A stretch of 64,000 bases of DNA from contig NZ_FNGC01000019.1 in assembly GCF_900102785.1 (NCBI RefSeq), positions 1-64,000 on the forward strand. Direction: 5' to 3'. Positions 26,140 to 34,328 of this stretch are shown one piece after another; the first letter of the stretch is position 1; each line of letters opens with the position of its first letter. Made by a program: the position numbers and the translations under genes. The stretch is from Arthrobacter sp. ok362. Lineage in GTDB: Bacteria; Actinomycetota; Actinomycetes; Actinomycetales; Micrococcaceae. The notes under the pieces are model-generated. The model worked only from the letters and a program-made list of their open reading frames with translations, did not search any database and was not told the origin of the DNA.

Positions 26140-27658
26140 GGAGGCGGGCCAGGGATGAATCCTTGCCCAGGATGACCATGGATTCGAACAGCGGCGGGGA
26201 GATCCGCCGGCCCGAGACGGCCGTGCGGACCGGGCCGAAGGCCAGGCGCGGCTTGACGCCGAGGCCTTCCACGAGGGCCTCCTTCAAGGCAGCCTGGATG
26301 TTCTCGGCCGTCCAGTCGGCGACGGGCTCCAGCGCGGACAGGGCGGCGTCGAGCACCTCGGTGAGGTTTTCCGGCAGGCCCTTGCGGGCGTCATCGGCGA
26401 CGTCGATCGCGTCATCGGCCTTGAACAGGAACGCGAGCATTTCGGGGGCCTCGCCCAGCAGCGAGATGCGCTCCTGGATCAGCGGGGCGGCCTCGGCCAG
26501 GATCTCCTCCTCGCGGGCCGTGAGGCTCTTCCCGACCAGGCCGGCGGCCTGCAGGTAGGGCACCAGGCGGCCGCGGAAGTCCTCAGCGCCGAGCATGCGG
26601 ATGTGGGTGCCGTTGATGGCTTCGGCCTTCTTGATGTCGAAGCGGGCCGGGTTGGCCAGCACATCGTTGACGTCGAAGTGCTCGATCAGCTGCTCCACGG
26701 TGAAGATGTCCTCGTCGGCGGAGAGGCTCCAGCCGAGCAGGGACAGGTAGTTGAGCAGGCCTTCGGGGATGAATCCGCGGTCCCGGAGCAGGAACAGGTT
26801 GGACTGGGGGTCGCGCTTGGAGAGCTTCTTGTTGCCCTCGCCCATGACGTACGGCAGGTGGCCGAAGACCGGCATGTAGCTGGCGACGCCGATGTCCATG
26901 AGGGCGCGGATCAGCACCACCTGGCGGGGCGTGGAGGAGAGCAGGTCCTCGCCGCGGAGCACGTGCGTGATCCCCATGAAGGCGTCGTCCACCGGGTTGA
27001 CCAGGGTGTAGAGCGGGGAGCCGTCGGCGCGGACAATGACGTAGTCCGGGATGCTGCCGGCCTTGAACGTGATCTCGCCGCGGACCATGTCCGTGAACGT
27101 GACGTCCTCGTCGGGCATGCGGACGCGCAGGACGGGCTGGCGGCCCTCGGCCTTGAAGGCGGCGAGCTGGTCCCCGGAGAGCTCCCGGTCGAAGTTGTCG
27201 TAGCCCAGCTTGGGGTCGCGGCCGGCCGCGCGGTGGCGGGCCTCGACTTCGTCCGGCGAGGAGTAGCACTCATAGGCGTAGCCGGCGTCGATCAGCTTGG
27301 CCACAACGTCCTTGTAGAGGTCCAGCCGCTGCGACTGGCGGTAGGGCTCGTGCGGGCCGCCGACTTCCACGCCTTCTTCCCAGGTGATGCCGAGCCATTT
27401 GAGGGCTTCAAGCAGCTGCTGGTAGCTCTCCTCCGAGTCGCGGGCCGCGTCCGTGTCCTCGATCCGGAACACAAAAGTGCCCTTGGTGTGCCGGGCGTGG
27501 GCCCAGTTGAACAGGGCGGTGCGGATCAGGCCGACGTGCGGTGTGCCCGTGGGCGACGGGCAGAACCGGACACGGACCGGGGTGTCAGCGGTGACTTCAC
27601 CGGTGGAGGCAGCAAGGGCGGAGCTGGAAACGGCGTCGGACGCGGAAGCAGTAGTCAT
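26123..27658 (-). CDS. gltX: Glutamyl-tRNA synthetase
   Basis: 511 aa from ATG 27658; in-frame starts 12 codons upstream also exist. Class I motifs: the HIGH-like CPSPTGTPHVGLIRTALFNW and KMSKS-like KLSKRDPQSN, with the catalytic-domain blocks FRIEDTDAARDSEESYQ and THVLRGEDLLSSTPRQ. In actinobacteria this enzyme charges both tRNA-Glu and tRNA-Gln, with later amidation by GatCAB; tRNA-Glu and tRNA-Gln lie 3 kb downstream on the same strand. It is followed with overlap by the HAD hydrolase. Confidence 0.97.
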   Translation of the reverse strand: MTTASASDAVSSSALAASTGEVTADTPVRVRFCPSPTGTPHVGLIRTALFNWAHARHTKGTFVFRIEDTDAARDSEESYQQLLEALKWLGITWEEGVEVGGPHEPYRQSQRLDLYKDVVAKLIDAGYAYECYSSPDEVEARHRAAGRDPKLGYDNFDRELSGDQLAAFKAEGRQPVLRVRMPDEDVTFTDMVRGEITFKAGSIPDYVIVRADGSPLYTLVNPVDDAFMGITHVLRGEDLLSSTPRQVVLIRALMDIGVASYMPVFGHLPYVMGEGNKKLSKRDPQSNLFLLRDRGFIPEGLLNYLSLLGWSLSADEDIFTVEQLIEHFDVNDVLANPARFDIKKAEAINGTHIRMLGAEDFRGRLVPYLQAAGLVGKSLTAREEEILAEAAPLIQERISLLGEAPEMLAFLFKADDAIDVADDARKGLPENLTEVLDAALSALEPVADWTAENIQAALKEALVEGLGVKPRLAFGPVRTAVSGRRISPPLFESMVILGKDSSLARLRAFRG

Positions 27659-27713
27659 AGTGGTACCAACATTACCAATCTCTCCCATCGCCACTCGCCC
27701 GGAATGCCGCTAC

Positions 27714-27769
27714 GAAAAAGGACAGCCGCACCGTGGATCTGAACTGGTCAATCCACGGTGCGGCTGTCC
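27714..27769 (-). terminator. Strong intrinsic terminator after the FAH-family gene
   Basis: A 19-bp perfect inverted repeat (GGACAGCCGCACCGTGGAT and its complement, 12-nt loop). On the minus strand it is followed by CTTTTTCG. It separates the FAH-family gene from gltX. Confidence 0.9.
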
Positions 27770-27811
27770 ACAATCGGCGTTGCTTCTTCGGATTCTTCGG
27801 AGCGAAGGCGG

Positions 27812-28588
27812 TCAGCGGCGGACCACAGGGTTGGAGAGGCGTCCGATGCCCTCGATCTCGACCTCAAAGCGGTCGCCGGCCTGCACCGAGCCGACGCCGG
27901 CCGGGGTACCGGTCATGATGACGTCGCCGGGCAGCAGGGTGAAGGCCTGCGAGACGATGGAGACGAGCTCCCGGACGCCGCGGATCATCTGGTTGGTGCT
28001 GCCGTCCTGGCGCAGTTCGCCATTGAGGCGGCCCTGGATCTGCAGGTCCTCGGTGTCGAGCTCGGTCTCGATCCACGGCCCCAGCGGGGCCGAGGTGTCG
28101 AAGCCCTTGGCCCGGGCCCACTGCAGGTCCGTCTTCTGGACGTCGCGGGCGGTGAGGTCGTTGCCGCAGGTGTAGCCGAAGATCACGTCGTCCACCCGGT
28201 CCTCGGGGACGTCCTTGCAGATCCGGCCGATGACGACGCACAGCTCGGCTTCGAAGGAGACGTCCTCGGAGAACTCCGGCAGGACAATGGGATCGTTGGG
28301 CCCGATCACGGAGGTGTTGGGCTTGAGGAACAGCAAGGGCTGCGCCGGGACCTCGTTGCCGAGTTCCCGGGCGTGCTCCGCGAAGTTGCGGCCAACGCCG
28401 ATGACCTTGCTCCGCGGGATGATCGGCGCCAGCAGGCGGACGTCTTCCAGCTTGTGCTTCATGGGGGTTCGTTCCACGCCGTGGAAGAACGGGTCACCCT
28501 TAATGACAGTGACTTCCTCACTGCCGGGCTCACCGTCCACGATGCCGTAGAGGGGATCAGAATCGACTACAAACCGGGCGATACGCAT
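27812..28588 (-). CDS. Fumarylacetoacetate hydrolase family protein
   Basis: 258 aa. The C-terminal FAH domain is clear: VIGVGRNFAEHARELG, LFLKPNTSVIGPNDPIVLP, SFEAELCVVIGRICKDV (metal-binding Glu residues), FGYTCGNDLTARDVQ and GDVIMTGTPAGVGSV. The family includes 2-hydroxyhepta-2,4-diene-1,7-dioate isomerases and acylpyruvases/oxaloacetate decarboxylases; the short N-terminal domain fits the acylpyruvase/isomerase type rather than true fumarylacetoacetase. It has its own terminator (27714-27769), and no catabolic partner gene lies next to it, so the physiological substrate cannot be set. Confidence 0.9.
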   Translation of the reverse strand: MRIARFVVDSDPLYGIVDGEPGSEEVTVIKGDPFFHGVERTPMKHKLEDVRLLAPIIPRSKVIGVGRNFAEHARELGNEVPAQPLLFLKPNTSVIGPNDPIVLPEFSEDVSFEAELCVVIGRICKDVPEDRVDDVIFGYTCGNDLTARDVQKTDLQWARAKGFDTSAPLGPWIETELDTEDLQIQGRLNGELRQDGSTNQMIRGVRELVSIVSQAFTLLPGDVIMTGTPAGVGSVQAGDRFEVEIEGIGRLSNPVVRR

Positions 28589-28680
28589 GGTGCCTAGCCT
28601 ACCGTCCCGTCGGCCGGCTCCTGGTTCAGCGGCGCCCGGCGGCCACCAGCGACGATCAGCGGCGCCCCCTGTTCAAGTAG

Positions 28681-29478
28681 TCAAGCGCTGCGCAGGTAGT
28701 CCAGCTGCGCCGCCACCGAGAGCTCCGCGGCACGGCGGACGGAGGGATCGACGTCGGCGTACACGGCGTCCGTGACGGCTCGGACATCGGCGTCAGCGCC
28801 GGCGTCCTCACCCAGTGCCGCGAGTGCGGCCCGGATCTGCTCGAGGCGGCCCTGCCGGTGGTCCCGGTAGGCGCGGGCGACGGCGTCCAGTGCCGGCAGC
28901 ACCGGGCCGTGGGCCGGCAGGACAGTGGCCGGCCCCAGTCCCTCCAGCCGGTCCAGCGATTCGAGGTAGTCGCGGAGGGTGCCGTCGGGGTAGTCCAGCA
29001 CGGTGGTTCCGGAGCCCAGAATCGTGTCCCCGGTCAGCACCGAGCCGTGCGGGCCGTCCTGCGGCAGGTGGAAGCACAGCGAATCCGCGGTGTGGCCCGG
29101 CGTCGCCAAAACCCTGATCTCCGTTCCGGCTGCCCGGATCGTTTCGCCGTCCTGCAGCGGCGGTGCGCCATGGCAGTGCGCGGGATCCGCGGCCCGGACA
29201 GGTGCGCCTGTGAGCTCCGAAAACCTCGCGGCGGCCGCGGTGTGGTCGGCGTGCCGGTGCGTGATCAGGATGAGTTCGACCGGCCCGTCGCCGGCCAGCG
29301 CCTGCAGGTGCGGTTCGTCGAGGGGTCCGGGGTCGACAGCGACCCTGCCCGCCGCCCCCGGGCCGGCAATGAGATAGGAGTTGGTTCCGTCCAGGCTCAT
29401 GGGGCCCGGGTTCGGGGCGAGGCGGAACCGGGTCAGCTCGCTGCTGCGGAGAATGTCGCGGGATTTCTCGGTGGTCAC
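28681..29478 (-). CDS. Metallo-beta-lactamase-fold hydrolase (LACTB2/glyoxalase-II-like)
   Basis: 265 aa from GTG 29478, preceded by AAGGATGG; an upstream ATG at 29826 would add an Arg-rich non-protein-like leader. MBL metal motifs: THRHADHTAAA (HxHxDH), LATPGHTADSLCF, VLTGDTILGSG and PAHGP. The N-terminal NPGPMSLDGTNSYLI is typical of the LACTB2-like branch. Soluble, no signal peptide. It sits between the FAH gene and ilvE without obvious functional links. Confidence 0.85.
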   Translation of the reverse strand: MTTEKSRDILRSSELTRFRLAPNPGPMSLDGTNSYLIAGPGAAGRVAVDPGPLDEPHLQALAGDGPVELILITHRHADHTAAAARFSELTGAPVRAADPAHCHGAPPLQDGETIRAAGTEIRVLATPGHTADSLCFHLPQDGPHGSVLTGDTILGSGTTVLDYPDGTLRDYLESLDRLEGLGPATVLPAHGPVLPALDAVARAYRDHRQGRLEQIRAALAALGEDAGADADVRAVTDAVYADVDPSVRRAAELSVAAQLDYLRSA

Positions 29479-29606
29479 GGTCCCATCCTTGCACTGATCC
29501 CCATCCTTGCGCTGGACTCCCTGCGGCCGCAGACGCCGACGGCGGCCGCCACCGGAAGGTGGGGACCGCCGTCGTACCGGAGGTTCCGGTTCTATATGCC
29601 TTGGTG

Positions 29607-30719
29607 TTAGGCGAGGCGGGTCAGCCAGCCGTGGGTGTCCTCCACGGTGCCGGTCTGGATCCCGAGCAGCTGGGCGCGGATGGCCAGGGTGGTCTCCCCC
29701 GCCGTGGCGTCTTCGGAGCCGATGAACTCGGTGGCGTCCTTGAGCACGCCGATCGGGGTGATGACCGCGGCGGTGCCGCAGGCGAAGACCTCGGCAATTT
29801 CGCCGGAGGCAACGCCGTCGCGCCACTCATCCAGGGTGATCTTGCGCTCGGTGACTTCCCGGCCCATGTCCCGGGCCACCTGCATCACCGACATCCTGGT
29901 CACGCCCTCGAGGATCGTGCCGGACAGCGCCGGGGTGACCAGCGAGCCGTCCTTCATCACGAAGAACACGTTCATGCCGCCGAGTTCCTCGACGGCGTTG
30001 TCGTTGAACTGGTCCAGGAACAGGACCTGCTTGCAGCCGTGCGCCTCGGCCTCCTGCTGGGCGATCAGCGAGGCGGCGTAGTTGCCGCCGCACTTGGCGG
30101 CGCCTGTTCCGCCGCGGCCGGCGCGGGCGTATTCACGCGAAATCCAGATGGAGACGGGCTTGAGCTCGCCGCCGAAGTAGTTGCCGGCCGGGGAGGCGAT
30201 CACGCGGAAGGAGACCTCGCGCGCTGCCCGGACGCCCAGGAACGCCTCGGTGGCGATCATGAAGGGCCGCAGGTACAGGGCTTCGCCGTCGCCGGAAGGC
30301 ACCCAGCCCTTGTCCGCCGCGACGAGTTCGCGGATGGCGCCGAGGAAGTACTCTTCCGGGAGTTCGGGCAGGGCCAGGCGCCGGGCGGACTTGTTCAGCC
30401 GGGCAGCGTTGGCCTCGGGGCGGAACGTCCAGATCGAGCCGTCGGCGTGGCGGTAGGCCTTGAGGCCCTCGAAGATCTCCTGGCCGTAGTGCAGCACTGC
30501 GGCGGACGGGTCCAGGGAAATGGGTCCGTAGGGCTCCACCCGCGCGTCGTGCCAGCCGCCGTTGCCCTCGGTGTCGACGCTGTAGTCGACAATCGCGGTG
30601 TGGTCGGTGAAATAGTCTCCAAATCCCGGGTTCGCCAGGATGGCTGCACGCTCTTCAGCAGACTTCGGGGTCTCCGAGTGGTGCTGGGTGAATTCGACGC
30701 CATGGGCAGTCTGAGTCAT
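29607..30719 (-). CDS. ilvE: Branched-chain amino acid aminotransferase
   Basis: 370 aa, with GTGGAGGAACC before the ATG. It is a fold-type IV PLP enzyme of the BCAT group: HYGQEIFEGLKAYRHADG, LYLRPFMIATEAFLG, then AAKCGGNYAASLIAQ with the PLP-binding Lys, VEELGGMNVFFV, and CGTAAVITPIG near the end. It carries out the last, reversible transamination of valine, isoleucine and leucine synthesis. It lies 140 bp downstream of leuB on the same strand. No GTGAGAC-type site is seen directly before ilvE, so it may be read from its own promoter or from leuB. Confidence 0.96.
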   Translation of the reverse strand: MTQTAHGVEFTQHHSETPKSAEERAAILANPGFGDYFTDHTAIVDYSVDTEGNGGWHDARVEPYGPISLDPSAAVLHYGQEIFEGLKAYRHADGSIWTFRPEANAARLNKSARRLALPELPEEYFLGAIRELVAADKGWVPSGDGEALYLRPFMIATEAFLGVRAAREVSFRVIASPAGNYFGGELKPVSIWISREYARAGRGGTGAAKCGGNYAASLIAQQEAEAHGCKQVLFLDQFNDNAVEELGGMNVFFVMKDGSLVTPALSGTILEGVTRMSVMQVARDMGREVTERKITLDEWRDGVASGEIAEVFACGTAAVITPIGVLKDATEFIGSEDATAGETTLAIRAQLLGIQTGTVEDTHGWLTRLA

Positions 30720-30860
30720 GGTTCCTCCACGATCGGCTGCCTGGCGCGGGAACGTGGTTCACCGGCGGACCACGGCAGCATATTGGTGATTCGAAACAAG
30801 CTTACGCCGGTTGGCAGCGGGGTTTTGCGGCACCTGCAGTGCAGGAAATACGGCCACGGC

Positions 30861-31913
30861 CTACAGCGCCGCCGCGATGGCGTCGCCCACCGCGCTGGTG
30901 GTGCGCAAGGCGCCATCGCGGGCCTCGACGTCGGCCGTCACAGCCGCTTCGATCTTCCGGGCGGCGCCAGTGAAGCCGAGGTGGTCGAGCAGGAGCGCCG
31001 AGGAGAGGATAGCCGCGGTGGGGTCGGCCTTCTGCTGGCCGGCAATGTCCGGGGCGGACCCGTGGACCGGTTCGAACATGGACGGCGCGGTGCGGTCCAT
31101 GTTGAGGTTGGCAGAGGCGGCGAGGCCGATCCCGCCGGTCACGGCTGCCGCGAGGTCGGTGATGATGTCGCCGAACAGGTTGTCGGTGACGATCACGTCG
31201 AAGCGGGCCGGATCGGTGACCATGAAAATCGTGGCGGCGTCGACATGGAGGTAGTCGTGCGTGACGTCGGGGAACTCCTGGGCCACGGCTTCGACCGTGC
31301 GCTTCCAGAGCTGGCCGGCGAAGACCAGGACGTTGTGCTTGTGCACCAACGTGAGCTTCTTGCGGGGGCGGTCGTTGGCCCGGCGGAACGCATCGCGGAC
31401 CACGCGCTCCACGCCGTGGGCCGTGTTCAGGGACACCTCGGTGGCCACCTCGTGCGGGGTGCCGGCGCGCAGCGTGCCGCCGTTGCCCACGTAGGGGCCT
31501 TCGGTGCCCTCGCGGACCACAATGAAATCGATCTCGCCGGGGTTGGCGAGCGGACTGCCGACGCCGGCGTACAGGCGGGAGGGCCGCAGGTTGACGAAGT
31601 GGTCCAGGCTGAAGCGCAGCTTGAGCAGGAGCTCGCGCTCGATGATGCCGGAGGGGATCCGGGTATCGCCGGGGGCCGCCCCGACGGCGCCGAACAAGAT
31701 GGCGTCGCGCGTGCGAAGATCGGCGAGGGTGGCCGCGGGCAGGGTCTCCCCCGTCTCGAGCCAGTGCTCGGCACCGAGCTTGTAGTGGGTCTGCCGGAGC
31801 ACGATCCCCTCGGCGGCCGCGGCCTTCTCAAGGACCTTCAGGGCCTCGGCCGTGACCTCCGGACCAATGCCGTCGCCCGGGATGACTGCCAGATCAATCG
31901 TGGATGCGCTCAT
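30861..31913 (-). CDS. leuB: 3-isopropylmalate dehydrogenase
   Basis: 350 aa. It oxidatively decarboxylates 3-isopropylmalate with NAD in leucine synthesis. Visible motifs: VIPGDGIGPEVTAEALKVLE, REGTEGPY (substrate loop), LTLVHKHNVL, VTDNLFGDIITDLAAAVTGGIGLAAS and the NAD-site EPVHGSAPDIAGQ. The start codon is only about 40 bp from a TTGACC element, with a GTGAGAC motif just upstream (31954-31960), so the transcript may have a very short leader. Confidence 0.97.
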   Translation of the reverse strand: MSASTIDLAVIPGDGIGPEVTAEALKVLEKAAAAEGIVLRQTHYKLGAEHWLETGETLPAATLADLRTRDAILFGAVGAAPGDTRIPSGIIERELLLKLRFSLDHFVNLRPSRLYAGVGSPLANPGEIDFIVVREGTEGPYVGNGGTLRAGTPHEVATEVSLNTAHGVERVVRDAFRRANDRPRKKLTLVHKHNVLVFAGQLWKRTVEAVAQEFPDVTHDYLHVDAATIFMVTDPARFDVIVTDNLFGDIITDLAAAVTGGIGLAASANLNMDRTAPSMFEPVHGSAPDIAGQQKADPTAAILSSALLLDHLGFTGAARKIEAAVTADVEARDGALRTTSAVGDAIAAAL

Positions 31914-31948
31914 GTTTTCAGCGTAGCCAAGTGATCCACATTCTGGTC

Positions 31949-31965
31949 AAGTCGTCTCACTATTC
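31949..31965 (-). promoter_or_regulatory. GTGAGAC-type site and -35 before leuB
   Basis: On the minus strand AATAGTGAGACGAC is followed directly by TTGACC. The motif core is at 31954-31960. It matches the sites before ltbR/leuC, ilvB and ilvD. The candidate -10 (TACGCT) is 19 bp downstream, slightly long. Confidence 0.5.
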
Positions 31966-31991
31966 AAACATCCCGGGCGGGCGGCACGGGC

Positions 31992-33551
31992 TCAGGCCTC
32001 GGCGGGTTCCTCGTACTTCGGGAACGCCGGGGCCGGGGCGGGCAGTTCCGTGCCGGCAACGATCGGCGTCCCAAGGGCCGTGAACTGCCGCGCCGCGCCC
32101 TCTGGCTGGCCGAGCGTGTGCAGGATCGCCGCCGTCGCCGTCGGCATCACCGGCTGGGCCAGGATCGCGACGATCCGCAGCACCTCAAGCGTCACGTAGA
32201 GCACCGTGTTCATGCGTTCGACGTCGGTCTTGCGCAGCACCCACGGGGCCTGCTCGGCGAAGTAGGCGTTGGTGTCCCCCAGGACACCCCAGATCCCCTC
32301 CAGTGCGCGGCTGAACTCCTGCTTCTCAAACGCGGCCCGGGCGGCGTCCAGCAGTCCGTTGGCCTGGCCGAGCAGCGCGGTGTCCTCGGCGGAGAATGCG
32401 CCGGGCGCCGGCACGCGGCCCCCGCAGTTCTTGGCCACCATGGACAGCGACCGCTGGGCCAGGTTGCCGAAGTTGTTGGCGAGGTCGGAGTTCATCCTGC
32501 CCACAATTGCCTCGTGGTTGTAGTTCCCGTCCGCCCCGAAGGGGACCTCGCGCAGGAAGAAGTAGCGCACTTGGTCAAGGCCGTACTGGGCCACGAAGTC
32601 CTCCGGCGCCACCACGTTGCCCAGCGACTTGGACATCTTGACGCCGTTGTTCTGCAGGAAGCCGTGGATCATGATCCGCTTGGGCAGCTCAAGCCCTGCA
32701 CTCATGAGGAACGCCGGCCAGTAGATGGCGTGGAAGCGGGAGATGTCCTTGCCGATCACGTGGACGTCGGCGGGCCAGAACTTCTTAAAGGATTCCGAGT
32801 CGACGTCCGGGTAGCCGACCCCGGTCAGGTAGTTGGTCAGCGCGTCGACCCACACGTACATGACGTGCTTGTCGTTGCCGGGCACCGGAACGCCCCAATC
32901 GAACGTGGTGCGACTGATGGACAGGTCCTCCAGCCCGCGCCTGACGAAGCTGATGACCTCGTTGAAGCGGGACTGCGGGGCACCGAATTCGGGGTGGGCC
33001 TCGTAGAGCGCCAGCAGCTTGTCCTGATAGGCGGAGAGCCGGAAGAAGTAGCTCTCCTCCGCCGTCCAGGTGACCTCGGTGTCCGATTCGCGCGAGTAGC
33101 GGATGCCGTCGTCCTTGACCACGGTCTCGTCCTCAACGTAAAACGCCTCGTCGCGGACCGAATACCAGCCTTCGTACTTGGACAGGTAGATGTCCCCGTT
33201 GGCCTCCATCTTCTTCCAGATGGCCTGCGACGCCGCGTAGTGGTCGGCGTCCGTGGTGCGGATGAAGCGGTCGTACGAGACGCCCAGGGCGCCGTGCGCG
33301 CCCTTGTAGATCTCGGCGTTCCGGTCCACCAGTTCCTTGGGCGTGACGGCTTCCTTCTCGGCGGCCTGGGCGATCTTCATGCCGTGCTCGTCCGTTCCGG
33401 TCAGGAAGAAGACGTCGTACCCGTCCAGGCGCTTGAAGCGGGCCATCGCGTCGGTGGCGATGTACTCGTACGCATGGCCGATGTGCGGCACCCCGTTGGG
33501 GTACGTGATGGCCGTGGTGATGTAGAACGGGGTCTTGTCAGTTGAAGTCAC
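31992..33551 (-). CDS. metG: Methionyl-tRNA synthetase
   Basis: 519 aa. Class I signature TYPNGVPHIGHAYEYIATDA with HIGH, and NNGVKMSKSLGNVV with KMSKS. The connective peptide (KYEGWYSVRDEAFYVED) lacks zinc-knuckle cysteines, i.e. the short metG1 type. The anticodon domain contains NFGNLAQRSLSMVAKN. The GTG start comes seven bases after the stop of the upstream ABC ATPase gene, so permease, ATPase and metG form one transcriptional unit. No strong Shine-Dalgarno is seen; translation may depend on coupling. Confidence 0.96.
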   Translation of the reverse strand: MTSTDKTPFYITTAITYPNGVPHIGHAYEYIATDAMARFKRLDGYDVFFLTGTDEHGMKIAQAAEKEAVTPKELVDRNAEIYKGAHGALGVSYDRFIRTTDADHYAASQAIWKKMEANGDIYLSKYEGWYSVRDEAFYVEDETVVKDDGIRYSRESDTEVTWTAEESYFFRLSAYQDKLLALYEAHPEFGAPQSRFNEVISFVRRGLEDLSISRTTFDWGVPVPGNDKHVMYVWVDALTNYLTGVGYPDVDSESFKKFWPADVHVIGKDISRFHAIYWPAFLMSAGLELPKRIMIHGFLQNNGVKMSKSLGNVVAPEDFVAQYGLDQVRYFFLREVPFGADGNYNHEAIVGRMNSDLANNFGNLAQRSLSMVAKNCGGRVPAPGAFSAEDTALLGQANGLLDAARAAFEKQEFSRALEGIWGVLGDTNAYFAEQAPWVLRKTDVERMNTVLYVTLEVLRIVAILAQPVMPTATAAILHTLGQPEGAARQFTALGTPIVAGTELPAPAPAFPKYEEPAEA

Positions 33552-33560
33552 GGTCTAAAT

Positions 33561-34328
33561 CTAGATCAGTTCTGTGAGGGTATCGCTCTGGCGGACCAGT
33601 TCGTGGTCATGTGAAGCCACCAGCACGGCAATGCCGTCCGAGGTCGTGTCCTTGAGGATGCTGATGATGCGGTTGGCCGCGGCACGGTCCAGGCTGGCCG
33701 TGGGCTCGTCGACCACCAGGACGCGGGTGCCGAGGATCAGCGCCCGGGCGATCGCCACCCGCTGGCGTTCACCGCCGGAGAGCTGCGCCGGGCGGTGGCG
33801 CATGCGCCGGCCCAGCCCGACGAGGTCCAGGAGGTCCTTGGCCATGTCGCGGCGCTTCTCAACCTCGCCGTCGGGCACGGCCGGCAGCAGGACGTTCTCG
33901 AGCGCGCTCATCCCGTCGATCAGGGCACCGCCCTGGTCAACGTAGCCGATCAGGGCACGGCGGCGGTCGGCGATCTCGTCGTCGCCCATGGTCTCGAGCG
34001 AGTCGCCTTCCCAGAACACCCGGCCCGAGGTCGGCAGGGTCAGCCCCGCGCCGACTGTCAGGATGCTGGTCTTGCCCGAGCCGGAGCGGCCGGCGACGCA
34101 GTGCATTTCGCCGGCGTGCAGCGTCATGTTGAAGTCGTCCACGACGTTGACGGCCTCGGCACCGCCCTTGCCGCCGCCGTAGTGGATGGTGATGTTGCTC
34201 AGTTCCAGCGGCGTGGCGTGGTCCGCGGCCTTCACGATCGTGTTGGCGCGGGTCTTGTGCGCACCGCGGCGGGTGCTGGCGGTCATCCGGTCGTGTGCCT
34301 CCCGGTCAAGGTTCAGCTCGTTAGTCAT
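33561..34328 (-). CDS. ABC transporter ATP-binding protein (MacB/LolD-like)
   Basis: 255 aa from the ATG at 34328, which overlaps the permease stop (ATGA). A longer frame to 34394 would run into the permease gene. ABC motifs: Walker A GRSGSGKTS, Q-loop GYVDQGGALIDGM, signature LSGGERQRVAIARAL, Walker B VLVVDEPTAS and the H-loop VLVASHDHEL. The first 50 residues are a basic, disordered-looking extension. The DxNM.LHAGEMH pattern and partner fit the LolD/MacB group that works with FtsX-like permeases. It probably acts in export or mechanotransmission at the membrane. Confidence 0.92.
   Translation of the reverse strand: MTNELNLDREAHDRMTASTRRGAHKTRANTIVKAADHATPLELSNITIHYGGGKGGAEAVNVVDDFNMTLHAGEMHCVAGRSGSGKTSILTVGAGLTLPTSGRVFWEGDSLETMGDDEIADRRRALIGYVDQGGALIDGMSALENVLLPAVPDGEVEKRRDMAKDLLDLVGLGRRMRHRPAQLSGGERQRVAIARALILGTRVLVVDEPTASLDRAAANRIISILKDTTSDGIAVLVASHDHELVRQSDTLTELI

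Noticed and set aside
26603..27742. Long plus-strand frame opposite gltX
   Set aside because: Antisense shadow of glutamyl-tRNA synthetase; composition follows third-position GC only.
29559..31934. A long plus-strand open frame of about 790 codons across ilvE and leuB
   Set aside because: It is antisense to two well-supported enzymes. Its Gly/Val/Asp/Ala-rich text is the usual by-product of high-GC codon bias, and it has no motifs.
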